Notes: a model not told the origin generated them from the letters alone. Shown: positions 54,886-63,404, numbered from the stretch's first letter. The stretch: DNA of 64,000 nt from Enterobacter ludwigii (GCA_900068845.1 CEFQ01000011.1:62001-126000), one strand, 5' to 3'. A program made the numbers and translations.

Positions 54886-56748
54886 TTAGCGCGAAACACA
54901 GTCAGCGACCCAGTGTTGCGGGGCAACCTGGCGATAACGCGGTTTAATGACCGTTTCTCCCACCTTGCGCAGCGGCGATGGAATTTCGCTCTCTTCGAAA
55001 GTGCGGGGTTGACGGTTCTGGGGATCGGCTACCGGCACCGAGGCCAGCAGACGTTGGGTATAAGGATGCTGCGGCTGGTTAAACACCGATTGACGCGGGC
55101 CGAGTTCGACAATCTGGCCGAGATACATCACCGCCACGCGATTGGCGATACGTTCCACCACCGCCATATCGTGCGAGATAAAAATCCACGCCACGCCGGT
55201 TTGCTGCTGCAGATCCATCATCAGGTTCACCACCTGCGCCTGAATCGACACGTCCAGCGCCGAAACCGCTTCGTCGGCGATGATCACTTTAGGTTTCAGC
55301 GCCATGGCGCGCGCAATAGCAATGCGCTGGCGCTGGCCGCCGGAAAATTCGTGCGGATAGCGCCGCGCATGCTCTGGCAATAAGCCCACGCTTTTCAACA
55401 ATGCATCGACCTGCGGCGATGCTTCTTCCAGCGACTTCACCATGCCGTGCAGCAGCAGCGGTTCGGCAATGGTGAAACCAACGGTCAAACGCGGATTGAG
55501 TGAGGCGTACGGATCCTGAAATACCATCTGGATTTCACGGCGCAGCGGCTGGAACTGCGCCTCTTTCAGGTTGGCGATTTCATTGCCCTGAAAATGGATG
55601 CTATCGGCATCGCTGTTAATCAGCCGCATCAACGCGCGACCGGTGGTGGATTTTCCGCAGCCACTTTCGCCAACAATCGCCAGGGTTTCACCGGGCCACA
55701 GGCTGAAATCGATCTGCTCCACCGCGTGGACCTGATGGGTCAGCGCCGAGAAAATGCCGCTGCGAATCGGGTAGTACACTTTCAGACCGCGCACATCCAG
55801 CAGCGGCGTTTCGTCATAGCGCGCGGTGCGCTGCTCGCCTTTGTCTTCCGTCTGGGAACCCAATAGCGGAAAACGCTGCGGCCACGCGTGTTCGCGCATA
55901 TCGCCGAGTTTTGGCACGGCCGCGAGTAACGCTTTGGTATAAGGATGCTGCGGCGCATTGAAAATTTCCGTCACGCTGCCCTGTTCAACCACTTCGCCAC
56001 GCAGCATCACCACCACGCGATCGGCAATTTCGGCCACCACGCCCATATCGTGGGTGATGAACAGCACCGCCATCTGTTTCTCGCGTTGCAGATCACGCAG
56101 GATGTGCAGAATACGCGCCTGCACCGTGACATCCAGCGCGGTGGTCGGTTCATCGGCAATCAACAGTTGTGGATCGCAGGCCAGCGCCTGAGCAATCATC
56201 ACGCGCTGGCGCATTCCGCCCGACAGCGAGTGCGGGTAGCTTTTCATCACGCGATCGACATCGGCGATGCGCACCTGACGCAGCAGTTCGCGCGCACGCG
56301 CATCGGCCTGGCTTTTGTCGCAAATCTGGTGGTCACGCAGCGCTTCGGTCAGCTGATCGCCAACGCGCAGCACCGGATTGAGTGAGGTCATCGGCTCCTG
56401 GAAAATCATCGCCATCTCACGACCCCGCAAGGCGCGGCGCTGCGTTTCATTCAGGTTGGCCAGTTGATGCGCTTTGCCCTGACGATCGCGAAATTGCATG
56501 CTGCCGCGATCGATGCGTCCGGAGGCCGCCAGCAAGCCCATTACGGCCAGCGAGGTGACCGATTTGCCCGAGCCACTTTCGCCCACCACGGCGACAATTT
56601 CGCCTTGGTGAATGTTAAAACTGATGCCCTTCAGCGCCTGATTTTCGCCGCTGCGGCCGCGAAAACTGACGCTAAGGTCTTGAATCGCGAGCACCGGTGG
56701 TGAACCGGCAACGCTGGCGGCGTTGGGGGTAAGTAAAGTGTCCGTCAT
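54886..56748 (-). CDS. Peptide importer ATPase with two fused domains, GsiA-like
   Basis: 620 residues (E. coli GsiA 623). Two complete ATPase domains in one chain: the first with Walker A GESGSGKS (56-63), signature LSGGMRQRVMIAQAL and Walker B LLIADEPTTALD; the second with GESGCGKSTTG, FSGGQRQRIAIARAM and VIIADEAVSALD. Each has an HPYT extension. It energises uptake through the GsiC/GsiD-like permeases. It starts 18 bp after the epimerase gene. Confidence 0.92.
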   Translation of the reverse strand: MTDTLLTPNAASVAGSPPVLAIQDLSVSFRGRSGENQALKGISFNIHQGEIVAVVGESGSGKSVTSLAVMGLLAASGRIDRGSMQFRDRQGKAHQLANLNETQRRALRGREMAMIFQEPMTSLNPVLRVGDQLTEALRDHQICDKSQADARARELLRQVRIADVDRVMKSYPHSLSGGMRQRVMIAQALACDPQLLIADEPTTALDVTVQARILHILRDLQREKQMAVLFITHDMGVVAEIADRVVVMLRGEVVEQGSVTEIFNAPQHPYTKALLAAVPKLGDMREHAWPQRFPLLGSQTEDKGEQRTARYDETPLLDVRGLKVYYPIRSGIFSALTHQVHAVEQIDFSLWPGETLAIVGESGCGKSTTGRALMRLINSDADSIHFQGNEIANLKEAQFQPLRREIQMVFQDPYASLNPRLTVGFTIAEPLLLHGMVKSLEEASPQVDALLKSVGLLPEHARRYPHEFSGGQRQRIAIARAMALKPKVIIADEAVSALDVSIQAQVVNLMMDLQQQTGVAWIFISHDMAVVERIANRVAVMYLGQIVELGPRQSVFNQPQHPYTQRLLASVPVADPQNRQPRTFEESEIPSPLRKVGETVIKPRYRQVAPQHWVADCVSR

Positions 56749-56766
56749 CGTTGCTCCGCGTGCGGG

Positions 56767-57732
56767 TTACAGCCAGATTTGGCCTTGAGCATAAGAAAGG
56801 AAGGGCGAGCTGTCGGCGGCCAACCAAATTGGGCCATCGAGATCGACATGCTCAGCGGCAATCGCTACCGGTAATGCCGCCTCCATCGCCAGTGATGAAC
56901 CGAGCATGCAGCCCACCATCAGCCGCATATCGAGCTTCTGTGCCTCTTCCACCATGGCCAGCGCTTCGGTCAAACCACCACACTTATCCAGCTTGATGTT
57001 GATCATCTCGTAGCGGTTGCGCAGCTGCGCAATATCTTCACGCGTATGGCAGCTCTCATCGGCGCAGACCGGAATCGGGTGCGCGAAACGCTGCAGTTCC
57101 TGATCCTGGCCCGCCGGCAGCGGCTGTTCGACCATCGCGATGTTAAAGCTGACCAGCGCGTTGAACAGGCTGGGCAAATCCACGCCCGACCAGGCTTCAT
57201 TGGCATCAATGATTAAGGTGGCGCGCGGCGCGGCCTGGCGAATCGCGGCGACTTTTTCCAGAATCTCGTCGCGGTTGAGTTTGATTTTCAGCAGGATGGC
57301 ACCGCGGGATACCGCATCGGCAGCAGCGGCGGCCATGTTCGCGATGGAATCGAGGCTGAGGGTTTCGGCGGTGATCACCGAGGGCGGCTGACGGCGCTCG
57401 CACTGTTGCCACAACGTGTGCTTCGCCAGCGCGGCATCGAGACGCCACAGCGCACAGTCCAGCGCATTACGCGCTGAACCGGCGGACAAACGGCTTTGCA
57501 GATCGAGACGGCTCAAGCCCGCTTCAATGTCGGCGCGCAGCGCGTCCAGTTCGGCGTTGACGCTTTCTGGCGTTTCATCGTAGCGCGGCGTTGGCGTACA
57601 TTCGCCGCGGCCAATAAAGCCATTCTGCTCCAGCGTCACGCGAATCACCGTCACTGCGGTGCGTGTACCGCGTGAGATAGCGAACGGCCGCGCCAGCGGC
57701 AGCTCCAGCACTTCAATCTGCATGCGCCGCAT
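56767..57732 (-). CDS. Enolase-superfamily dipeptide epimerase / N-acetyl-D-Glu racemase DgcA
   Basis: 321 residues from ATG 57732, same length as E. coli YcjG (L-Ala-D/L-Glu epimerase). Active-site residues of the muconate-lactonising group are present: KIK (Lys149, Lys151), metal ligands Asp176, Glu202 and Asp225 (DANEAW, VEQPL, CADES), and Lys247 in NIKLDK. Because the DgcN-type gene precedes it by 1 bp, DgcA, which acts on N-acetylated D-glutamate, is as likely as murein dipeptide epimerisation. Both roles use D-Glu-containing compounds. Confidence 0.85.
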   Translation of the reverse strand: MRRMQIEVLELPLARPFAISRGTRTAVTVIRVTLEQNGFIGRGECTPTPRYDETPESVNAELDALRADIEAGLSRLDLQSRLSAGSARNALDCALWRLDAALAKHTLWQQCERRQPPSVITAETLSLDSIANMAAAAADAVSRGAILLKIKLNRDEILEKVAAIRQAAPRATLIIDANEAWSGVDLPSLFNALVSFNIAMVEQPLPAGQDQELQRFAHPIPVCADESCHTREDIAQLRNRYEMINIKLDKCGGLTEALAMVEEAQKLDMRLMVGCMLGSSLAMEAALPVAIAAEHVDLDGPIWLAADSSPFLSYAQGQIWL

Positions 57733-57733
57733 G

Positions 57734-58741
57734 TTAGCCGCGCTCCTGCAGCAGCGCGGCGATATCCGCGATGCCGAAACGCACCGGGTCAGTGGCGGGT
57801 ACGCCAAATTCCGCGCTGATTTCCGCACAGTAAGCGCGCGCTTCATCTTCGCTGTAGTTGGAGGTGTTGATAGCGAAACCGGCCAGCTGTACCGCGTCGC
57901 TGGTGACGTGCGCGGCGCGCAGGTTGGCTTCAACGCAATCTTTCAGGCTGACCATCGGCTGATGCGGCAGATGGCGCATATGTGGGCGGCCCATTTCGTG
58001 GCACATCACCAGCCAATGCGGCTGCGCACCGTGGATAAGCCCCATGCTGACGCCGGCATAAGAAGGATGGAACAGCGAACCCTGACCTTCAACAATATCC
58101 CAGTGATCGGCATCATTGGCTGGCGACAGCGCTTCGGCCGCACCGGCGATGAAATCGGCGATCACGGCATCAATGGCAATGCCTTCCCCTGCGACCAAAA
58201 TGCCGGTCTGCCCGGTGGCGCGGAAATCGGCTTTCATGCCGCGTTCGCGCATCGCCGCTTCCAGCGCCAGCGAGGTATACATCTTGCCAACGGAGCAGTC
58301 CGTACCAACAGTAAGTACACGCTTACCTGAGCGCTTTTTACCGCTGCCCACATTCAGTTTTGGACGCATGTGGCGCAGGTCGAACAGCTCCACACCAAAC
58401 TCTTTGGCCAATGCCACCAATTCCGGCTCATCGACTAAACGGTGGTGCAAACCGCTGGCGACATTCAATCCCGCGGTAAGGGCGCTTTTGACCGTGTCGA
58501 GCCAATGCGCGGGCAGATAACCACCGGCGTTGGCGGTGCCCAGCACCAGCGTTTTAGCACCGCGCGCTTTGGCGGCGGCGATATCGAGTTCTTCAAGGCC
58601 AAGACTGACGGTGCAGCCGGGCAGTTTGATTTCGCCAACGCACTGTTCTGGACGCCAGACATGAATGCCGCGAGCGGTTTTAGCGGCCAGTGGATCGGTT
58701 ACGTCGCCGAGGAAGAGTAAATAAGGTTGTGGGATCAGCAT
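57734..58741 (-). CDS. DgcN-type protein (DUF1611, predicted D-amino-acid N-acetyltransferase)
   Basis: 335 residues of the DUF1611 family, with a P-loop at 146-153 (GTDCSVGK) and the conserved HPSYAGVSMGLIHG and CHEMGR. Family members paired with an enolase-superfamily partner were described as DgcN, which N-acetylates D-glutamate in a D-Glu catabolic route (from memory of recent literature). It is the first gene of the minus-strand run dgcN, dgcA, gsiA-, gsiB-, gsiC-, gsiD-, dmpA- and dppA-like. Confidence 0.78.
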   Translation of the reverse strand: MLIPQPYLLFLGDVTDPLAAKTARGIHVWRPEQCVGEIKLPGCTVSLGLEELDIAAAKARGAKTLVLGTANAGGYLPAHWLDTVKSALTAGLNVASGLHHRLVDEPELVALAKEFGVELFDLRHMRPKLNVGSGKKRSGKRVLTVGTDCSVGKMYTSLALEAAMRERGMKADFRATGQTGILVAGEGIAIDAVIADFIAGAAEALSPANDADHWDIVEGQGSLFHPSYAGVSMGLIHGAQPHWLVMCHEMGRPHMRHLPHQPMVSLKDCVEANLRAAHVTSDAVQLAGFAINTSNYSEDEARAYCAEISAEFGVPATDPVRFGIADIAALLQERG

Positions 58742-58926
58742 GATGTTTCTCGTTTCAGACGGTTTATAGGGCCTGAACTGACTATTTCATGCGGGAGAAA
58801 GGGTGACGAATGCTTGTTTAGTGGCGAGGTATAACCTCAGGCTATAGGTAGATCGAAATGTGATGGCTGAGGGGATATATCAATGTGTTAGGAAGAAAAG
58901 GGTGGGAGGCGTAGTGCGAGAGATAA

Positions 58927-58970
58927 GAAAAAAGTTGATAACCACAGGTCGATCCCTGACCGCGATTATC
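58927..58970 (-). terminator. Intrinsic terminator of the azuC transcript
   Basis: On the minus strand GATAATCGCGGTC pairs with GACCTGTGGTTATC (one bulge and some G-U pairs; 58970 to 58937), followed by AACTTTTTTC (U run 58928-58933). It lies 22 bp past the azuC stop. Confidence 0.75.
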
Positions 58971-58991
58971 GAGGGTATCTGGCGGGGTGCA

Positions 58992-59069
58992 TTAATTTAA
59001 TGCACCTGGCGGTACGTGTTTAAACGTCTCAACATAGGAGCGGAACACGTTGCGGAAAAAGCGTTTCAT
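58992..59069 (-). CDS. azuC: AzuC-like 25-residue protein
   Basis: The frame begins MKRFFRNVFRSY and continues VETFKHVPPGALN. E. coli AzuC (28 residues) has the same design: a basic amphipathic N-terminus, then YCKTFKDVPPG. E. coli AzuC binds the glycerol-3-phosphate dehydrogenase GlpD, and its RNA also acts as the base-pairing sRNA AzuR. AGGTG lies 6 nt before the ATG. A promoter with TTGCGG, 17 bp, TATACT is at 59110-59138, a CRP-like site at 59144-59159 and a terminator at 58927-58970, so the transcript is about 175 nt, near the E. coli size. The last three residues diverge. Confidence 0.82.
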   Translation of the reverse strand: MKRFFRNVFRSYVETFKHVPPGALN

Positions 59070-59109
59070 AAGGCACCTGGTTCAAAAAATGTTGAATAAA
59101 TACGCGAAA

Positions 59110-59159
59110 AGTATAACTCCTGAGCGTTTTTACCGCAAATATTTTTGAAGTAGATCACA
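59110..59159 (-). promoter_or_regulatory. azuC promoter with CRP-like site
   Basis: On the minus strand the -35 is TTGCGG (59138-59133) and the -10 is TATACT (59115-59110), with a 17-bp spacer. TGTGATCTACTTCAAA (59159-59144) has one perfect CRP half-site and a partial second one, centred close upstream of the -35. Confidence 0.6.
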
Positions 59160-59205
59160 GAATGAGAGGTTTGATAGAGGGCGTAGCAGGAGAGAATTGC
59201 TAATC

Positions 59206-59283
59206 GTAGCGGCGCAATTTATTGCGCAAAATATATATGAGCAAAGTGCTGCTCTAGGTTTGCGCGATAAATCGCGCCGCTAC
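59206..59283. repeat. Family A pair, geometry II
   Basis: Arms 59206-59227 and 59262-59283 with GTAG outward. The 34-bp spacer is AT-rich and unlike the other geometry II spacers. Between the azuC promoter and the end of mntP. Confidence 0.9.
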
Positions 59284-59318
59284 AGATTGTGCCAGACAAT
59301 AGTTACGCTGGGCTGTGC

Positions 59319-59891
59319 TTAGTTAAACCAACCCATGTGCTCGCTTAAAATGGTGCAGCCAATGCTGATCAGCACCACGCCGCCCAGCACTTCCGCCCAT
59401 TTGCCCATCACCGGACCGATAAAACGACCGACCATTACGCCGGTAGTCGCCATAATGGTGGTGGCGGCGCCGATGGTGACAGCGGTCATAATGATATTTA
59501 CCTGCAAAAACGCCAGACCGACACCGACCGCCAGCGCATCAAGACTGGTAGCAACGGCGGTTAACGCCAGCACCATAAAACCGTGACGCTGCGGCGCTTC
59601 GCAAGGCTCATCAGCGGTTTGACGAAAGCCTTCCATCATCATACGACCGCCCAACACGCTTAACAGACCAAACGCCACCCAGTGATCCCACGCCATAATG
59701 TAGCGGCTGGCCGCCAGGCCAATCGCCCAGCCAATCAGCGGCGTCAGCATTTCAATGACACCAAAAATCAATCCGGTACGCAGCGCTTCTTTAAAATTCG
59801 GGCGATTCAAGGATGCGCCTTTGCCCAATGCTGCAGCGAAAGCGTCCATTGACATACCAAAGGCCAGAATAAGGGTTGCGATAAATGTCAT
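59319..59891 (-). CDS. mntP: Manganese efflux pump MntP
   Basis: 190 residues (E. coli 188), six membrane helices, exporting Mn2+ from the cytoplasm. Family motifs: [16 protein letters not shown] (with conserved Asp) in helix 1 and [21 protein letters not shown] in helix 4. No strong Shine-Dalgarno sequence is seen. An MntR box lies at 60026-60041. The leader contains a hairpin and GGAGAAGTAGC, which recalls the start of the yybP-ykoY manganese riboswitch, but the complete motif is not recognisable. Confidence 0.95.
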   Translation of the reverse strand: MTFIATLILAFGMSMDAFAAALGKGASLNRPNFKEALRTGLIFGVIEMLTPLIGWAIGLAASRYIMAWDHWVAFGLLSVLGGRMMMEGFRQTADEPCEAPQRHGFMVLALTAVATSLDALAVGVGLAFLQVNIIMTAVTIGAATTIMATTGVMVGRFIGPVMGKWAEVLGGVVLISIGCTILSEHMGWFN

Positions 59892-60025
59892 GGGTTTTCA
59901 ATCAATGCCGCGGAACAGGCTGTAAAGCCGCTACTTCTCCGCATTTATTGTTCAGTAATGAAAAAGTGCGCGCAGTCTAACACGCAAAAACGCCAAAAAA
60001 AAGACAGTAAAATCAGGGATTTAAG

Positions 60026-60041
60026 TATAGCAAAGGCTATA
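60026..60041. promoter_or_regulatory. MntR operator
   Basis: TATAGCAAAGGCTATA contains ATAGCAAAGGCTAT, the core of the enterobacterial MntR site. It lies 135 bp upstream of mntP and a similar distance before the divergent small gene. E. coli MntR activates mntP when Mn2+ is high. Confidence 0.85.
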
Positions 60042-60175
60042 ACTCTTAACTAAAGCTCATTTTGACGCTAAGTGAATGGAATAGAAGAAATTTCTTAGAG
60101 CGAATCGGCATGGGGATTGCACCACGCCGCCGTTTTATGCGCTAATGCCCGCGCTAACTGATTTGGAAAATGACC

Positions 60176-60415
60176 ATGAATAACCCATTCGAAACGCTGA
60201 TTATCCCTGGTGGCATTCTGCTGCTGGGCTTTCTCTCCGCCCTGCTGTTGCCCGCACCCTCATTTGGCATTGAGCTGGCTAAACAGTTGCAAGAAAGTTT
60301 GCATCTGATGGATGTTAATCAGCTGTATACCATCGTCTTTAGTTTGTGGTTTTTGCTGCTGGGCGCGATTGAGTTTTTCGCGATTCGCTTCTTGTGGCGT
60401 CGACGTTCGCGTTGA
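60176..60415 (+). CDS. Small two-helix membrane protein, function unknown
   Basis: 79 residues from ATG 60176 (GGA 8 nt upstream); ATG 60170 is also possible. Helix 1 (LIIPGGILLLGFLSALLLPA) and helix 2 (YTIVFSLWFLLLGAIEFFAIRFLW) flank an amphipathic segment (ELAKQLQESLHLMD). The C-terminus is highly basic (RRRSR). It is divergent from mntP, with the MntR box between them, so manganese control is possible. Not a family I recognise. Confidence 0.65.
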   Translation: MNNPFETLIIPGGILLLGFLSALLLPAPSFGIELAKQLQESLHLMDVNQLYTIVFSLWFLLLGAIEFFAIRFLWRRRSR

Positions 60416-60949
60416 TTACTTTTCAGTCAGGTGATGCATTTTTCCTCTGAAGGGCACGCCGCGTCGCGCCCAAAATCATCACCACAAAAATGTAACATTA
60501 GTTTTACACGAAAAGGCGAAATATCGAGCAACATAAAATCCGCATAAATAATCAATTTGTGTAAATTCTTTAATTATCAATCCATTAAATTGTGACACAG
60601 CTCATCGGCTGTTTACTCCCGCCTTCCAATCACTCACAATAACGCAACAAATATTTTACCCTAAGCGTCTGATTAAGAGATAAAAATCCCTTATGACCGC
60701 GGGGTTGAGCTGATTAATTCTTATGCTGAATCATTTCCGCCTTTAAAAAATAAACAAACGTTTAATTCCGATACGAGAATGTTATATTCGAATGCATATG
60801 CATAACGTGCAGTTAACCGTTATCGTCCCCATGACTTATACCTGAGTCTTAACCTTTGAGAGATAGCGCCACGCGCTCGAAAGAAGCGCGGCTATTTCGC
60901 CTGCGAACCTGTTGAGCTTCAGGTCAACAGAGAGAGGAGATGTCGCCTC
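60416..60949 (+). promoter_or_regulatory. Long leader/promoter region of mqo
   Basis: A 534-bp AT-rich gap. It holds TGTGACACAGCTCATC (60591-60606), with one good CRP half-site, a candidate -10 TATATT at 60783-60788 with a poor -35, and a strong hairpin at 60863-60895 in the presumed leader (ATAGC...GCTAT enclosing CGCGCT...AGCGCG). GAGAGGAGATG supplies the mqo ribosome binding site. No ORF was supported. Confidence 0.5.
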
Positions 60950-62560
60950 ATGAGTACTACTGCGGTAAATCTGGCGCTCGCCGCCGCTGGCAAGGAAAGC
61001 GCAAACCTTCAGGAACGGAAAGATGTCGACGTACTGCTGATTGGCGCAGGCGTGATGAGTGCGACCTTGGGCGCATGGCTGCAAGATCTCGAGCCTGACT
61101 GGTCGATTGAGATGGTTGAACGCCTCGATGATGTGGCCGTTGAATCCTCTAATGGCTGGAACAACGCCGGCACCGGTCACGCCGCATTGGCGGAGCTGAA
61201 CTATACGCCGCAAAAAGCGGATGGCAGCATCGACATCGCTAAAGCGGTGGCGATTAACGAATCGTTCCAGATGTCGCGTCAGTTCTGGGCCTATCACGTT
61301 CAGAAAGGCAATCTGCGTAATCCCAAAAGTTTTATCCACAGTACGCCACACATGAGTTTCGTCTGGGGCGACGATAACGTTGAGTTCCTGCGCAAGCGCT
61401 TCAATGCGCTGCAGAAAAGCACGCTGTTCCGCGGCATGAATTACTCAGAAGACCGCGCGCAAATCGCACAGTGGATTCCGCTGGTGATGAACGGACGTGA
61501 CAGCAAGCAAAAAGTCGCGGCGACCTGGACCGAAATGGGCACCGACGTGAACTTCGGTGAAGTGACGCGCCAGCTGATTGCTTCTTTAGAGAAGAAAGCC
61601 AATTTCCGCCTGCGCTTACGTCAGGAAGTGCGTGATATTAAGCGCCTGAGCGATGGCCGCTGGCAGGTGAGCCTGCATAATCTGGCTAGCGGGGAAAACC
61701 GCGTCCTGACTACGCACCAGCTGTTTATTGGCGCGGGTGGCGCGGCGTTGCCACTGCTGCAGAAATCCGGCATTCCTGAAGTGAAAGGCTACGCCGGTTT
61801 CCCGGTGGGCGGCTCATTCCTTGTGACGGAAAATCCGGAAATCGTTAAGCAGCACATGGCGAAGGTGTACGGTAAAGCCAGCGTTGGCGCACCGCCAATG
61901 TCGGTGCCACACGTCGATACCCGCGTGCTGGACGGCAAACAAGTGCTGCTCTTTGGCCCATTCGCCACCTTCTCCACTAAGTTCCTTAAACAAGGTTCAT
62001 TATTGGATATGTTCGGCGCGATGAACGGCAGCAACCTCAAACCGATGGTGCAAGTTGGGCTGAAGAGTTTCGATCTGGTGAAATATCTGGTTGATCAGGT
62101 ATTACAGAGTGACAGCGATCGTATGGAAGCCTTGCGCGCTTATGTGCCGCAGGCGAAACAGGAAGATTGGCGTTTAGTCACTGCCGGCCAGCGCGTGCAG
62201 ATCATTAAGAACGATGCTAAAGAAGGCGGTGTGTTGCGCCTTGGTACGGAAGTTGTAACGTCTGAAGATGGCTCAATTTCGGCCTTACTGGGTGCATCGC
62301 CGGGCGCATCAACCGCCGCGCCGATTATGCTTGAGCTGATGGCGAAAGTGTTCCCAGAACAGATGCGTTCCCCAGAATGGCAGACCAAAATTCGCATGGT
62401 AATCCCTTCGTGGGGTCGCAAACTTAACGGCGATGTGGCGCTGACCGAAAAAGTGCTGGCCGATACCAGCCGGATACTGCAACTCGACTACGAGCCGGTG
62501 ATTACCCCGGATGCCGCCAACGATGAAGCGCGCGAAACGGCGCACGTGGTGGGGAAGTAA
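60950..62560 (+). CDS. mqo: Malate:quinone oxidoreductase
   Basis: 536 residues (E. coli 548). A membrane-associated FAD enzyme that oxidises malate to oxaloacetate and passes electrons to quinone, replacing NAD-malate dehydrogenase in the TCA cycle. FAD motif [16 protein letters not shown] (30-45), then the typical [48 protein letters not shown] and [16 protein letters not shown]. The Shine-Dalgarno sequence is strong. A terminator follows at 62588-62615. Confidence 0.97.
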   Translation: MSTTAVNLALAAAGKESANLQERKDVDVLLIGAGVMSATLGAWLQDLEPDWSIEMVERLDDVAVESSNGWNNAGTGHAALAELNYTPQKADGSIDIAKAVAINESFQMSRQFWAYHVQKGNLRNPKSFIHSTPHMSFVWGDDNVEFLRKRFNALQKSTLFRGMNYSEDRAQIAQWIPLVMNGRDSKQKVAATWTEMGTDVNFGEVTRQLIASLEKKANFRLRLRQEVRDIKRLSDGRWQVSLHNLASGENRVLTTHQLFIGAGGAALPLLQKSGIPEVKGYAGFPVGGSFLVTENPEIVKQHMAKVYGKASVGAPPMSVPHVDTRVLDGKQVLLFGPFATFSTKFLKQGSLLDMFGAMNGSNLKPMVQVGLKSFDLVKYLVDQVLQSDSDRMEALRAYVPQAKQEDWRLVTAGQRVQIIKNDAKEGGVLRLGTEVVTSEDGSISALLGASPGASTAAPIMLELMAKVFPEQMRSPEWQTKIRMVIPSWGRKLNGDVALTEKVLADTSRILQLDYEPVITPDAANDEARETAHVVGK

Positions 62561-62587
62561 TAAGGTAGTCTCGATTGCCAAAAGATC

Positions 62588-62615
62588 AGAGGTCGCGGAA
62601 GCGGCCTCTTTTTTT
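62588..62615 (+). terminator. mqo terminator
   Basis: AGAGGTCGC and GCGGCCTCT form a GC-rich stem with a GGAA loop (one mismatch), followed by seven T (62609-62615). Confidence 0.9.
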
Positions 62616-62633
62616 GTGCCTAACGCAAGAAAT

Positions 62634-62678
62634 GTCCCAAATTGGGATTCAGGTTTGTTATAGTCCCAAAACGGGATT
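62634..62678 (+). promoter_or_regulatory. higBA promoter with two operator boxes
   Basis: GTCCCAAATTGGGATT (62634-62649) and GTCCCAAAACGGGATT (62663-62678) are near-identical palindromic boxes 29 bp apart. They flank a -10 TATAGT (62659-62664); box 1 covers the -35 position and box 2 the start site. This is the arrangement expected for repression by the antitoxin. Confidence 0.75.
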
Positions 62679-62681
62679 AAA

Positions 62682-62993
62682 ATGCGCGGCATGAGAATTA
62701 TATCGGTAAGGTCATTAAGGGAGTTTATGACGGCGAACCCCGACTCTTCGCAGCCGTTGAGAGCCTGGATTGATGAAGCGCAAAAGGCCGATTGGTCAAG
62801 CCCGGTAGACATCAAAGAACAATACCGCCATGCGAGCATCCTTAAAGGCAGCAGAGTGGTGTTTAACATCAAAGGAAACGATTATCGACTGGTAGCAGCC
62901 ATCGCTTATCCGCAAAAGCTGATATTTATTAAGTTTATCGGCACGCACCGGGAATATGACGCGATCGATGCTAATACGGTGGAGCAACGCTAA
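62682..62993 (+). CDS. higB: HigB-type mRNA interferase toxin
   Basis: 103 residues; ATG 62691 (MRIISV) is the alternative start. Similar to the E. coli HigB (YgjN) group of RelE-fold toxins that cleave translated mRNA: KGSRVVFNIKGNDYRLVAAIAY and FIKFIGTHREYDAIDA match the family (core VFN+ggN+yRLV and THkEYD). The conserved basic/His residues of the active surface are kept. Its stop overlaps the antitoxin start (TAATG), and the toxin-first order is typical of hig. Confidence 0.9.
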   Translation: MRGMRIISVRSLREFMTANPDSSQPLRAWIDEAQKADWSSPVDIKEQYRHASILKGSRVVFNIKGNDYRLVAAIAYPQKLIFIKFIGTHREYDAIDANTVEQR

Positions 62994-63358
62994 TGACATT
63001 AACCATTAAACCGATTCATTCCGAACAGGATTACGAAGCGGCTCTTGAGGCCATCTCGCCGCTCTTTGACGATGTGCCTGAACTCGGCACGCCAGAGAGT
63101 GATTACATGATTGTGATGAGCATGCTGATAGAGGCGTGGGAAAAAAAGCATTATCCCCTTGAGGCTGCCGATCCGATTGAAGCCATTAAATTCCGTATGG
63201 AGCAACAAGGTCTGACCGCGAAAGATCTTGAACCTGCAATTGGGCGTCGCAACCGGGTTTATGAAGTGCTTAACGGCAAACGATCATTATCACTGGAAAT
63301 GATCCGTAATCTGCATAAACAGTTTGGTATTCCATTGGAGAGTTTGGTTGGGTTGTGA
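62993..63358 (+). CDS. higA: HigA-type antitoxin
   Basis: 121 residues. The acidic N-terminal part (1-60) probably wraps the toxin. The C-terminal Xre-type HTH (about 65-118, KFRMEQQGLTAKDLEPAIGRRNRVYEVLNGKRSLSLEMIRNLHKQFGI) should bind the two upstream boxes. Translationally coupled to higB. A family B palindrome follows it. Confidence 0.9.
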   Translation: MTLTIKPIHSEQDYEAALEAISPLFDDVPELGTPESDYMIVMSMLIEAWEKKHYPLEAADPIEAIKFRMEQQGLTAKDLEPAIGRRNRVYEVLNGKRSLSLEMIRNLHKQFGIPLESLVGL

Positions 63359-63366
63359 GTTATTGT

Positions 63367-63386
63367 GGTCGCCATGAATGGCGACC
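63367..63386. repeat. Family B palindrome
   Basis: GGTCGCCATGAATGGCGACC between the convergent higA and LysE-family genes. Confidence 0.9.
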
Positions 63387-63404
63387 CTATAATGCGCATC
63401 TGAA

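Noticed and set aside
58742-58926. Small RNA or tRNA in the gap upstream of the dgcN-like gene
   Set aside because: No cloverleaf or terminator of its own; this stretch probably just holds the operon promoter.
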